Shown: piece by piece, positions 31,562-40,636 of the stretch
How positions within the stretch are numbered: position 1 is the stretch's first letter
Layout: each line of letters begins with the position of its first letter
Assembly: GCA_963773655.1 (NCBI GenBank)
Contig: CAVZBX010000003.1
Location: 248,001 to 312,000 of the forward strand
Length of the DNA: 64,000 nt
Reading direction: 5' to 3'
Source: DASSQJ01 sp963773655
GTDB lineage: Bacteria; Actinomycetota; Actinomycetes; Actinomycetales; Dermatophilaceae
Notes under the pieces: model-generated
What the model saw: only the letters and a program-made list of their open reading frames with translations
Database searches by the model: none
Told to the model about the DNA's origin: nothing
Made by a program: the position numbers and the translations under genes

Positions 31562-31572
31562 CGCTAAGGGGC

Positions 31573-33318
31573 ATGAGCAGCGACGGTGGCGTGCGTGCCG
31601 GCGACGGCGACGGCGACGGTGACCGGCGAGCCGAGGGCCTGGTGCGCCGCATCCGGGAGTCCGTGATCGGCGAGGACCACGTGATGCGCACCCCGTACGG
31701 TGAGCGCCGGGTCACCTACGCCGACTACACGGCGTCCGGGCGGGCGCTGTCCTTCATCGAGGACTTCATCCGCAACGAGGTGCTGCCTGGCTACGCGAAC
31801 ACCCACACCGAGTCCAGCGGCACCGGGCTGCAGACCACCCGGCTGCGCGAGGACGCCCGGCGGATCATCCGCGACGCCGTGAACGGCGACGACCAGACGG
31901 TCGTCGTCTTCGCCGGCTCCGGGTGCACCGGCGCCATCGACAAGCTGATCGGCGTGCTCGGCCTGCGGATCCCCAGCGCCCTCGAGGACCGGTGGCACCT
32001 CTCCGAGCACGTCCCGCGGGACCAGCGTCCGGTGGTGTTCATCGGCCCCTACGAGCACCACAGCAACGAGATCCCGTGGCGCGAGTCGATCGCCGACGTC
32101 GTGATGATCCCCGAGGACGCCGACGGCGAGATCTGCCAGGACACCCTCCGCGCGGCGCTCGAGCGGTACGCCGACCGGCCGCTGCGCATCGGCTCCTTCA
32201 GCGCCGCGAGCAACGTCACCGGCATCGTCTCGGACACGCACGGCATCTCCCGCCTGCTCCACGAGCACGGCGCGCTGGCGTTCTGGGACTTCGCCGCCGC
32301 CGGTCCCTACGTCGAGATCGACATGACGGCACCGGCGGGCGAGCACCCGCTGGCGTACAAGGACGCCGTCTTCCTCTCGCCGCACAAGTTCATCGGCGGG
32401 CCGGCCACGCCCGGCGTCCTCGTCGCCCGCCGCGAGCTGTTCACCAACCGGGTCCCGGTGGTGCCCGGCGGGGGCACCGTCGCCTACGTCAACCCCGAGG
32501 ACCACGCCTACCTCGAGGACCCGGCCCACCGCGAGGAGGGTGGGACCCCCGCGATCATCGAGGCGGTGCGCGCGGGCCTGGTCTTCCGGCTCAAGGAGGC
32601 GGTGGGCGCCGAGACGATCCGGGCGCGCGAGGAGCGCTTCCTCGCCCGCGCCGTCGAGGCGTGGCGGCAGGAGCCGGCCCTCGAGATCCTCGGCAACCTC
32701 GACGCCGACCGGCTCTCGATCGTCTCCTTCGTGGTCCGCTCACCGACGGGCAGCTACCTGCACCACAACTACGTCGTGGCCGTGCTGAACGACCTCTTCG
32801 GGATCCAGTCGCGGGGCGGGTGCTCGTGCGCCGGCCCGTACGGGCACCGGCTGCTCGGCATCGACATCGAGCGCAGCCACGAGTTCGAGCGGGAGATCAC
32901 CGGCGGCTGCGAGGGGATCAAGCCGGGCTGGGTGCGGGTCAACTTCAACTACTTCATCTCCGACACCGTCGCCGACTACGTCGTCGAGGCGGTGCGGATG
33001 GTGGCCCGCGACGGCTGGCGCCTCCTCGGCGACTACGTCTTCGACCCCGTCTCCGGGCGGTGGCGCCACCGCGACGGCGTGGTCGAGCCGGCCGTGCGCC
33101 TCGGCGACGTGCGCTTCGAGCCCGACGGGACGATCGCGATGCCGCACGCCGACGCCACCGCGGGCGAGGAGGTGCTCGCCGAGCACCTGCGCGACGCCGC
33201 CCGGATCCTCGCGGAGGCGACCCCGCCGGGTGAGGGCCACGACGGCCGCGTCTCCGCCGACTTCGAGCACCTGCGGTGGTTCGACCTGCCGGACGGCAGC
33301 GTGGTCACGACGTCCTGA
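31573..33318 (+). CDS. Class V aminotransferase-fold enzyme (cysteine desulfurase-like)
   Basis: 581 residues, longer than the about 400 of SufS/CsdA. The PLP lysine is in LSPHKFIGG, with ALAFWDFAAAGP (Asp for the pyridine nitrogen) and FAGSGCTGAIDKLIG (phosphate site). A Cys in SRGGCSCAGPYGH lies where desulfurases carry the active-site Cys. A C-terminal 150-residue extension and an Asp/Gly repeat near the start (GDGDGDGD) are extra. The likely reaction is removal of sulfur or selenium from cysteine-like substrates; no Suf genes are near. It overlaps the convergent acyltransferase end by 14 bp. Confidence 0.75.
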   Translation: MSSDGGVRAGDGDGDGDRRAEGLVRRIRESVIGEDHVMRTPYGERRVTYADYTASGRALSFIEDFIRNEVLPGYANTHTESSGTGLQTTRLREDARRIIRDAVNGDDQTVVVFAGSGCTGAIDKLIGVLGLRIPSALEDRWHLSEHVPRDQRPVVFIGPYEHHSNEIPWRESIADVVMIPEDADGEICQDTLRAALERYADRPLRIGSFSAASNVTGIVSDTHGISRLLHEHGALAFWDFAAAGPYVEIDMTAPAGEHPLAYKDAVFLSPHKFIGGPATPGVLVARRELFTNRVPVVPGGGTVAYVNPEDHAYLEDPAHREEGGTPAIIEAVRAGLVFRLKEAVGAETIRAREERFLARAVEAWRQEPALEILGNLDADRLSIVSFVVRSPTGSYLHHNYVVAVLNDLFGIQSRGGCSCAGPYGHRLLGIDIERSHEFEREITGGCEGIKPGWVRVNFNYFISDTVADYVVEAVRMVARDGWRLLGDYVFDPVSGRWRHRDGVVEPAVRLGDVRFEPDGTIAMPHADATAGEEVLAEHLRDAARILAEATPPGEGHDGRVSADFEHLRWFDLPDGSVVTTS

Positions 33319-35885
33319 AGGACGCCGTCACCCGGCGCCAACCGCGCGTCACCGGCCGGGTCCACAGCCACCAGTAGGCGATGCCGGCGGCGAGCGAGAG
33401 GGCGAAGGCGACGAGCGGCGGGTGCCGCAGCACCTCGAGCGCCTGCCAGTGCATGACGTAGACGTAGAGCGAGGACGCGGCGAGCACCTGGAGGACCGGT
33501 ACGACCGGCGAGGGCACCTTCGTCAGCGGCACCCAGAGCAGGAGCAGCACGAAGGCCGCGGTGAGCCCGTCGCGGGAGTGGTTCCAGGAGAAGGTCATCA
33601 CCACCGCGAGGACGACACCGGAGAGCACGAGGCGCTGCACCGGGGTGCGCGCCCGGGCGAGCGCCCAGCCGAGCAGGAGCAGGTGCATCACGACGAGCGC
33701 CGAGCCCTGCATCCGGGGCACGGGCAGCGGCAGCACGGGAACCCGGAAGGCGACGAAGGTGACCGCCGTGAGGGCCAGAGGGAGCCCGAGCGGGTACCGC
33801 CGGTCCCAGCGGGCGACGGTCCCGGACCGGCTCAGCGCGGCCACGACGACGAGCCCGACGACGAGTGCCTCGACGAACCAGAACCGCCAGGGCGGCCCGA
33901 GGCGTTCCTCGCCGAGCGCCCAGTTCGCGAGCACGAGGTTGCGGGGCTCGTAGAGGCCGGCGAGCAGGTGGGCGCCGACGACCGCGACGAGCGTGGGCAG
34001 CGCCACCCGCCGCGCCGCGCGGAGCACCCGGCGCGAGCGGCGCCGCGGGTCGGGCTCGGTGAGCTGGAGCCGGGCGAGCTGGTAGCCGGCGACGACGAGC
34101 AGCGCGTTCGCCGTGCCCTGGAGGGTGAAGACGTCGGCGTGCGTGCCGACGATGAGCACGATGGCCAGCGCGCGCAGCCACACGCTCGTCTCGATGGTCT
34201 GCCACCGCAGCCGGCGCCGGGGGCGCGGGGCCGTGGGCGCGGTTGCGGGCGCGGCGCCGGCCGCTGCCGCGCCGGGGCGCCGGCGCCACGGTGGGTTCGC
34301 GCAGCTGCTCGAGCCGCCCGACGGGGGTGACGTGCCAGTCGCGCGGCAGGCGGCCGAGCAGCTCCTCGAGCCGGATCGAGACCTCGACGTAGGACAGCGA
34401 GTCACCGTCGAGGCCGGCGAAGGTCGACGTGTCGGCGACCGGCCGGCCGAGCAGCTCGGTGTACATCGCCGCGACCGCGGACGGCTGCCCGGCGAACGAG
34501 GGCTCGGGGCGCCGGGCCGGTGCCGCCCGGTCGGCGAGGTCGAGCAGCGCCGCGTGGTCGGGCTTGCCGTTGGGCAGCCGCCGGTGCTCGTCGACGGGCA
34601 CGATGCGCACGGCGTCCCGGGGAAGGCCGCCGTCGCGGGTGACGTTGCGCCACAGCCGTTCCCGGTCGACCACGCCATCGGCGCCGCAGGCGCCGACGAC
34701 GACGAGCCCGTCGCGTCCCGTGCAGCGCACGTCGTCCCCCGCGTCACGCAGCCTGGACTCGAGGGCGTCGAGGTCGATGCGATGGCCGAGCACCTTGACG
34801 AACCGGGCGCGGCGGCCCACCACGCGCAGCAGCCCCTCCGGAGTCAGCTCGCCGAGGTCGCCGGTGCGCAGCCGCTCGACGGTGCGCCCCAGGGCCAGGT
34901 CGGCCGGGCCGTGGGCGTACCCGAGCATGACGTTGGGGCCTTCGAAGACGATCTCGCCGTCCTCGACGGTGACCTCCGCGCCCGCCACCGGGTACCCCAC
35001 GGTGTCCGGGTGCTCCGCCGCGAGGTCGGCGGGCAGGCAGGTCATCCGGGCGGTCGCCTCGGCCTGCCCGTACATGACGACGAGGTCCCAGCCGCGCCGC
35101 TCACCGAGCTCGGCCAGGCGCCGGACCCGCTCGGGCTCCATCCGCCCGCCTGCCTGGGTCAGGTAGCGCAGCCGCGGCAGGTCGCGGTCGGCGAAGCCAC
35201 TGCGCTCGAGCAGCTCGAAGGTGTGGGGCACTCCCGGGATGGTCGTGACGCCCGCCCGGGCGGCCGCCTGCCAGAAGCACTCGTCGACGACGGAGTGCTC
35301 GGGCAGGAGGACGCTCGCCCCGGCGGCCAGGTGCGTCTGCAGCACCGAGAGCCCGTAGGTGTAGGACAGCGGCAGGGTGAGGGCGGCGCAGTCGTCGGGG
35401 CGGATGTCGAGCGCGGCCCGGATCTGGGCGGTGTTGGCCACGAGGTTGTCGCGGGAGAGCCGCACCAGCTTCCCGCACCCGGTGGAGCCGCTGGTGCTGA
35501 GCAGGAGCGCGAGGTCCGGGTGCAGGTCGTGGGCCGGGTGCTCACGCAGGACGTCGACCACGCCGTCGTCGGCGACGACCACGTCGGGCGCGTAGGCCGC
35601 CCGCAGCCGCCTACCGCTCTCGCCCGGTGGGCCGAGCAGCACGGCGTGGCCCCCGGCCTGGGCACCGAGGAGGGCGGCCACCGTGCCCACCCCCCGGCCG
35701 GCCTCCACCTGCACCAGTCGCCGCGTGCCCCCGATCCGCTCCGCCACCTCGGCCGCGCGGGCGGCGAGGTCGGCGTACGACACCACCGCCCCCGCGGTGT
35801 GCAGCGCGGGTCGCGGACCGTGCCGGCCCAGCCCGTGGACCCACGGCAGCGGCGGCGCGAACGGGGCGAGGGCGGGCGCGGTCAC
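33305..35885 (-). CDS. AMP ligase - carrier - acyltransferase fusion (1-base frameshift near 34275)
   Basis: Residues 1-450 form an acyl/aminoacyl-AMP ligase (LLLSTSGSTGCGKLVRLSRDN P-loop, MYGQAEATARM, RTGDLGE, hinge FVKVLGHRIDL, NGKPDH lysine loop). Next is a carrier domain with the phosphopantetheine Ser in FAGLDGDSLSYVEV (near 490). After a Pro/Ala linker comes a ten-helix acyltransferase-3 domain (TIETSVWLRALAIVLIVGTHADV to the stop). The first two parts and the last are in different frames; dropping one G of the GGGG at 34274-34277 joins them to 859 residues. An iron box precedes the GTG start, so it probably makes an iron-related acylated metabolite. Confidence 0.72.
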
Positions 35886-35896
35886 GGTGGCAGTAC

Positions 35897-35915
35897 ATAG
35901 GTGAGGCTTGCCTAA
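35897..35915. promoter_or_regulatory. IdeR/DtxR-type iron box 1 (ligase side)
   Basis: ATAGGTGAGGCTTGCCTAA fits the 19-bp iron-box consensus (T-AGGT-AG-CT-ACCT-A type dyad). It lies 12 bp before the ligase start, covering the likely promoter, so iron-bound regulator would repress. Confidence 0.65.
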
Positions 35916-35975
35916 GTCAAGTCCCCCGGACCGCTGTCGGCCCCGGCCCCGGCCTCCGTTACGCTGTCCGTGGAG

Positions 35976-35994
35976 TTAGGCAAGGCTTGCCTAC
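35976..35994. promoter_or_regulatory. IdeR/DtxR-type iron box 2 (transporter side)
   Basis: TTAGGCAAGGCTTGCCTAC, a near-perfect 19-bp dyad sharing AGGCTTGCCTA with box 1. It lies 27 bp before the transporter GTG start. Together the boxes make a divergent iron-controlled promoter pair. Confidence 0.7.
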
Positions 35995-36021
35995 TGAGCC
36001 GACACCTCGAAGGAGCCGTTC

Positions 36022-37053
36022 GTGACGCGTGGTCACCGTACCGTCCTCGTCGCCGCCGTCGTCGCCGCCCTCGGGCTCACGGCCTGCGGCACCGACACCC
36101 TCGAGGCCACGGGCGAGCTCGACGACTCCAAGCTGACCATCTACAGCGCCCAGCACAAGAACCTCACCGAGGCGTGGGGCAAGGAGTTCCAGGAGCTCAC
36201 CGGGGTCGAGGTCCAGGTGCGGTACGGCAACGACTCCTCGATGGGGGCGCAGATCGTCGCCGAGGGAGAGGCCTCGCCCGCCGACGTCTTCCTCACCGAG
36301 AACTCCCCGGCGATGACCACCGTCCAGAACGCCGGGATGCTCGCCGAGGTCGACCCCGCGACGCTCGAGCAGGTCGAGCCCCGGTTCGTCCCCTCCTCGA
36401 AGGACTGGGTCGGCATCGCGGCCCGCTCGACGGTGCTCGTCTACAACCCGGAGCGGATCTCCGAGGACGAGCTGCCGGCCTCGATCATGGACCTCGCCGA
36501 CCCGCGCTACGCCGGCCGGTGGGGTGCGGCGGCCGGGGGCGCCGACTTCCAGGCGATCGTCTCGGCGATCCTGGAGACCGAGGGCGAGCAGGCCACCGCC
36601 GACTGGCTGGCGGCCCTGAAGTCGGGGGCGAAGGTCTACCAGAACAACATCGCGACGATGAAGGCCGTCAACGCCGGCCAGTCCGACATGGGGATCATCT
36701 ACCACTACTACTGGTACCGCGACCAGGCCCTGGAGAAGGCGAGCAGCGGGAACACCGCACTGCACTACTTCCGGAACGAGGACCCCGGCGCCTTCGTCAG
36801 CCTCTCCGGCGGCGGGGTGCTGCGCACCAGCCGTCACGCCGAGGACGCCCAGCGCTTCCTCGAGTACGTCACCAGCCCGGAGGGCCAGGAGGTGCTGCGC
36901 ACCGAGGACGTCAAGGAGTACGCGGTCGGCGTCGGCGCCGAGTCCGACCCGGCGCTGCCGCCGCTGGACACCCTCCAGGCCCCGCGGATCGACCCGTTCA
37001 CGCTCGAGCAGCAGGAGGTCATCACCCTGATGACGGATGCGGGGCTGCTCTAG
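36022..37053 (+). CDS. Ferric-iron ABC transporter substrate-binding lipoprotein (FbpA type)
   Basis: 343 residues, GTG after AAGGAG. Signal peptide with lipobox L19-T-A-C22, so it is a lipoprotein on the outer face. The mature part matches FbpA/SfuA: LTIYSAQHKNLTEAWGKEF, ADVFLTENSPAMT, and the iron-binding tyrosines in IIYHYYWYRDQ. Permease and ATPase follow without gaps. Expression should rise in low iron because of the iron box upstream. Confidence 0.87.
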   Translation: MTRGHRTVLVAAVVAALGLTACGTDTLEATGELDDSKLTIYSAQHKNLTEAWGKEFQELTGVEVQVRYGNDSSMGAQIVAEGEASPADVFLTENSPAMTTVQNAGMLAEVDPATLEQVEPRFVPSSKDWVGIAARSTVLVYNPERISEDELPASIMDLADPRYAGRWGAAAGGADFQAIVSAILETEGEQATADWLAALKSGAKVYQNNIATMKAVNAGQSDMGIIYHYYWYRDQALEKASSGNTALHYFRNEDPGAFVSLSGGGVLRTSRHAEDAQRFLEYVTSPEGQEVLRTEDVKEYAVGVGAESDPALPPLDTLQAPRIDPFTLEQQEVITLMTDAGLL

Positions 37054-38646
37054 GTGACGACCACGGCGATCCGACCGGCACCCGGCCCGCAGGGCCCGGC
37101 GCCGTCGTCGGCGTCGTCACGCGCCCCGAGGGACCGCGCGCCACTCGCCCTCGCGCTGGCCGCGCTCGTCGTGGCGGCCCTCTGCGTGCTGCCGCTCGTC
37201 GTCGTCGTCGCGAAGGCCCTGGAGTCCGGCCCGGCCGCCGCCCTCGAGCTGCTCTGGCGCCCTCGGGTCGCCGAGCTGCTGCGCAACACGGTGTCGCTCG
37301 TCCTCGTGACCGGGTCGCTCGCCACGGTGCTCGGCGTCGGGGCGGCGTGGCTCGTGGAGCGGACCAGCCTGCCGTTCGCGGGGCTCTGGCGGGTCGCTTT
37401 CGTCGCGCCGCTCGCCGTACCCGCGTTCGTCAACGCCTTCGCGTGGTCGGCGCTGGTGCCGGGCTTCGAGGGGCTGACCGGCGCCGTCATCGTCACGACC
37501 CTGTCGTACTTCCCCTTCGTCTTCCTGCCCGTCGCCGCCCTGCTCCGCTCCACCGACCCCGGCCTCGAGGAGGCCGCCCGCGCCCTGGGGCTCGGACCGT
37601 GGCGCACCTTCGCCCGGGTCGGGCTGGCCCAGGTGCGTCCGGCGGTGCTCGGGGGAGTGCTGCTCGTCGGCCTGCACCTGCTCGCGGAGTTCGGGGCCCT
37701 GGAGATGCTGCGCTTCCCCACCTTCACCACCGCGATCCTCGACCAGTTCGAGGTGGCCTTCGACAGCAGCTCCGGCAGCGTCCTCGCGATCGTGCTCATC
37801 GGCCTCGCGGTGACCCTGCTCACCCTCGACCTCCTCGCCCGGGGCCGCACCCGCCACGTCCGGGTCGGCACCGGCGCCGCCCGCCGTCCGCCGCGTGCGC
37901 GCCTGGGCCGGGCCACGCCGCTCGCCCTCGTCGGCGTCGGTGCGCTGGCGGTCCTCGCCCTCGGGGTCCCCGCGTGGAGCATCCTCGGCTGGCTGCCCCG
38001 CGCCGACGAGGCGGTCGAGCCGGCGAGCATCGGCCCCGCGCTCGCGTCCACGGTGCTGCTGGGCCTGGTCGCGGCCCTGGTGACCACGGCGGCCACCCTC
38101 CCCGCGGCGTGGCTGCTCGCCCGACGACGGACCTGGCTCACGGTGCTGCTCGAGCGCGTCACCTACCTCGCCGCATCGCTCCCCGGTGTCGTCGTGGCGC
38201 TGGCGCTCATCACCCTCGCCATCGGTGTCGCCCGGCCGCTGTACCAGACGGCGGCGCTGCTCGTCCTCGCCTACGTCATCCTCTTCATCCCGCGGGCGAT
38301 GATCGCCACCCGTGCGGCGATCGCGTCGGTGCCGCCCGAGCTCGGCGACGCCGCCCGGGCCCTCGGCGACGGCCCGGTGCGGGTCTTCGCCCGGGTCCAG
38401 CTGCCGCTGATGCTGCGCGGCACGATGGCCGGCTTCGCGCTCGTCTTCATCGCGGTGAGCACCGAGCTGACCGCCACGCTGCTCCTGGCCCCCACGGGCA
38501 CCCAGACGTTGGCCACCGCGTTCTGGGACGCGAGTGCGTCCCTCGACTACGCTGCTGCGGCGCCGTTCGCGGCCGCACTCGTCGTCCTGTCCGCCCCCCT
38601 GACCTGGCTGCTGCTCCGCAGCGGCCACGAGGAGCCGCTGTCGTGA
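37054..38646 (+). CDS. Ferric-iron ABC transporter permease (FbpB type, duplicated)
   Basis: 530 residues with about twelve membrane helices in two homologous halves. Each half has the EAA loop that contacts the ATPase: EEAARALGLGPWRTFARVGL in the first and GDAARALGDGPVRVFARVQLP in the second. Its GTG follows the TAG of the binding-protein gene directly. This internal duplication is normal for FbpB. Confidence 0.87.
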   Translation: MTTTAIRPAPGPQGPAPSSASSRAPRDRAPLALALAALVVAALCVLPLVVVVAKALESGPAAALELLWRPRVAELLRNTVSLVLVTGSLATVLGVGAAWLVERTSLPFAGLWRVAFVAPLAVPAFVNAFAWSALVPGFEGLTGAVIVTTLSYFPFVFLPVAALLRSTDPGLEEAARALGLGPWRTFARVGLAQVRPAVLGGVLLVGLHLLAEFGALEMLRFPTFTTAILDQFEVAFDSSSGSVLAIVLIGLAVTLLTLDLLARGRTRHVRVGTGAARRPPRARLGRATPLALVGVGALAVLALGVPAWSILGWLPRADEAVEPASIGPALASTVLLGLVAALVTTAATLPAAWLLARRRTWLTVLLERVTYLAASLPGVVVALALITLAIGVARPLYQTAALLVLAYVILFIPRAMIATRAAIASVPPELGDAARALGDGPVRVFARVQLPLMLRGTMAGFALVFIAVSTELTATLLLAPTGTQTLATAFWDASASLDYAAAAPFAAALVVLSAPLTWLLLRSGHEEPLS

Positions 38647-39689
38647 GGAGCCTGCGGATGTCGGGCGTCCACGCGTCCCACCCGGACGCGCGGGTCCTCC
38701 ACGGCATCGACCTCGTCGTCCCCGCCGGCACGACGACGGCCGTGCTCGGACCGTCCGGCTGCGGCAAGACGACGCTGCTGCGCGTCGTGGCGGGCTTCAT
38801 GCGGCCCGAGGCCGGCGAGGTGTGGCTCGGCGACGACCTCGTCGCCGGCCCCGGCACGTGGGTGCCGCCGGAGAAGCGGGGCTTCGGCTACGTCGCGCAG
38901 GAGGGCAACCTCTTCCCCCACCTCGACGTCGCGCGGAACATCACCTACGGGCTGCCCCGCGCCGAGCGCCGGGACCGGGCCCGGGTGGGTGAGCTGCTCG
39001 AGCTCGTCGGGCTCCCCGGTGACGTCGCCCGGCGCCGGCCGGACCAGCTCTCCGGTGGCCAGCAGCAGCGGGTGGCGCTGGCACGATCCCTCGCCCGCCG
39101 GCCGCGCATCATCCTGCTCGACGAGCCGTTCTCCGCCCTGGACCCCGAGCTGCGCACCTCGACCCGGGACGCCGTCGCCGCGGCGTTGCGCCAGGAGCGG
39201 GCCACGGTCGTGCTCGTCACCCACGACCAGGGCGAGGCGCTCTCGTTCGCCGACCAGGTCGCGATCATGCACGAGGGCCGGCTCACCCAGGTGGGCCCCC
39301 CGGCCCAGGTGTACCGCACGCCGACGGGTCACCGGGCGGCCCTCTCGCTCGGGGAGGCGTGCTTCCTTCCGGGGGTCCTCGGCGACGGGGTGGTCGAGTG
39401 CGCCCTCGGGGCGCTGCCGGTGCACGGGGCCGCCGCCACGGGGCCGTGCGAGGTGCTCCTGCGCCCGGAACAGCTGCTGCTGGGCGCCCCCGGGGCCGGC
39501 CCCTGCACCGGCGAGGTGACCCGCACGGACTACTTCGGCCACGACTCGCTCGTCGAGCTGCGTCTCGACGGCGCCGGCACGCCCACGGTGGTGCGCGCAC
39601 GCACCATCGGTGGTGAGGCGCCACCGGTCGGGGAGCGGGTCTCGGTGTGCGTCGTCGGCGAGCCGCACGTCATCACCGCACCGGCCTGA
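38643..39689 (+). CDS. Ferric-iron ABC transporter ATPase (FbpC type)
   Basis: 348 residues. Walker A GPSGCGKTT near 38, Q-loop YVAQEGNLFPHL, signature LSGGQQQR, Walker B ILLDEPFSALD, H-loop VTHDQ. The last about 100 residues form the TOBE-type regulatory domain (EVLLRPEQLLLG, YFGHDSLVEL). GTGA overlap with the permease. Completes the iron uptake operon; two bases separate it from the convergent DUF952 gene. Confidence 0.88.
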   Translation: MRSLRMSGVHASHPDARVLHGIDLVVPAGTTTAVLGPSGCGKTTLLRVVAGFMRPEAGEVWLGDDLVAGPGTWVPPEKRGFGYVAQEGNLFPHLDVARNITYGLPRAERRDRARVGELLELVGLPGDVARRRPDQLSGGQQQRVALARSLARRPRIILLDEPFSALDPELRTSTRDAVAAALRQERATVVLVTHDQGEALSFADQVAIMHEGRLTQVGPPAQVYRTPTGHRAALSLGEACFLPGVLGDGVVECALGALPVHGAAATGPCEVLLRPEQLLLGAPGAGPCTGEVTRTDYFGHDSLVELRLDGAGTPTVVRARTIGGEAPPVGERVSVCVVGEPHVITAPA

Positions 39690-39691
39690 GG

Positions 39692-40060
39692 TCACTCCTC
39701 CGCGGTGGGAGTGGCGTCGCCGGTGAGGGGGCGGGTGTCCACGACGGCCTCGACGTCGAGCGGACCGTACAGGTGGGGGAAGAGCTCGTCGGACCCCGGT
39801 GACGGCGCCTCCCACCGCAGCAGCGGGCGCAGCCGGCCCGGGTCGACGGCGAGGAGGACCAGCCCGCCCTCGTGGCCGGCGTAGTACCGCTGGAGGACGC
39901 CCGGCCACTGGGCGTCGGTGGCGAGGTGCACGAAGCCCACCTGGCCCAGGGAGAGCCCGAGCGTGGACCGCTCGTACCGGCCGCTCGCCCGGGCCGCCTC
40001 CCAGTGCTCGGCCTCGGCCACGTGGAACAGGCGGCGCGGCATCCGCGGGTCGGTCGTCAC
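39692..40060 (-). CDS. DUF952 protein
   Basis: 122 residues if the GTG at 40060 is used; an ATG at 40042 is an alternative. The family pattern is clear: LFHVAEAEHWEAA, YERSTLG...GFVHLATDAQ, and DELFPHLYGPL with its conserved His and Tyr. DUF952 is structurally related to ADP-ribosyl/glutathione-type folds but has no assigned reaction. Start codons of this gene and the divergent GNAT gene are only 36 bp apart. Confidence 0.75.
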   Translation of the reverse strand: MTTDPRMPRRLFHVAEAEHWEAARASGRYERSTLGLSLGQVGFVHLATDAQWPGVLQRYYAGHEGGLVLLAVDPGRLRPLLRWEAPSPGSDELFPHLYGPLDVEAVVDTRPLTGDATPTAEE

Positions 40061-40083
40061 CCGGCCAGTGTGCGGCACCCGCG

Positions 40084-40096
40084 TACGGTGGCGCCC
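40084..40096 (+). promoter_or_regulatory. Leaderless -10 element of the GNAT gene at 40097
   Basis: TACGGT followed by seven bases and the GTG at 40097. Confidence 0.35.
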
Positions 40097-40594
40097 GTGC
40101 CGACCGTCCCCGTCACCGCCGTGCGCCCCGCCGTCCCCTCCGACGTCCCCGTCATGGTCCGGCTGGTCCGGGACCTCGCCGAGTACGAGAAGGCCCTCCA
40201 CGAGGTGGACCTCACCGAGGAGCAGCTGCGGGCCGCGCTCTTCCCGACGGACGCCGCCCCGGCCCTGTTCGCCCACGTCGCCGAGCACGAGGGCGAGGTC
40301 GTCGGGATGGCCGTGTGGTTCCTGTCGTACTCGACGTGGACCGGCACGCACGGCATCTGGCTGGAGGACCTCTACGTCGACCCGCGGCACCGCGGCAGGG
40401 GCCTGGGACAGGAGCTGCTGCGCACCCTCGCCCGGGTGTGCGTCGAGCGCGGCTACCACCGGCTCGAGTGGTGGGTGCTGGACTGGAACGCGCCGAGCAT
40501 CGGGTTCTACCGGTCGATCGGCGCCCGGCCCGAGGACGAGTGGACCCGCTTCCGCCTGGCGGGCGGCGCGCTCGCGGCCCAGGCGGCGCCCTGA
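40097..40594 (+). CDS. GNAT N-acetyltransferase (diamine-acetyltransferase-like)
   Basis: 165 residues. The acetyl-CoA motif A is LEDLYVDPRHRGRGLGQELL (R/Q-x2-G-x-G/A pattern) and motif B is WWVLDWNAPSIGFYRSIGA, in which WNAPSIGFY is characteristic of SSAT-type diamine/polyamine or amino acid acetyltransferases. GTG start with no ribosome-binding site. Substrate not certain. Confidence 0.82.
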   Translation: MPTVPVTAVRPAVPSDVPVMVRLVRDLAEYEKALHEVDLTEEQLRAALFPTDAAPALFAHVAEHEGEVVGMAVWFLSYSTWTGTHGIWLEDLYVDPRHRGRGLGQELLRTLARVCVERGYHRLEWWVLDWNAPSIGFYRSIGARPEDEWTRFRLAGGALAAQAAP

Positions 40595-40636
40595 GCCGAG
40601 CGGCACCGGGCCGTCGCGGCCGCGGCCCAGTCCGGC

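Larger units (their letters stand above)
31252..31572. other. Intergenic region with hairpin repeat and G-rich heptad array
   Basis: No gene is supported. The left half has an inverted repeat GAAGCTCCCAC (31322-31332) with GTGGGAGCTTC (31357-31367) that belongs to a dispersed element. The right half (about 31440-31561) is a run of TGGGGCG-type repeats leading directly to the start of the class V aminotransferase gene. Confidence 0.6.
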
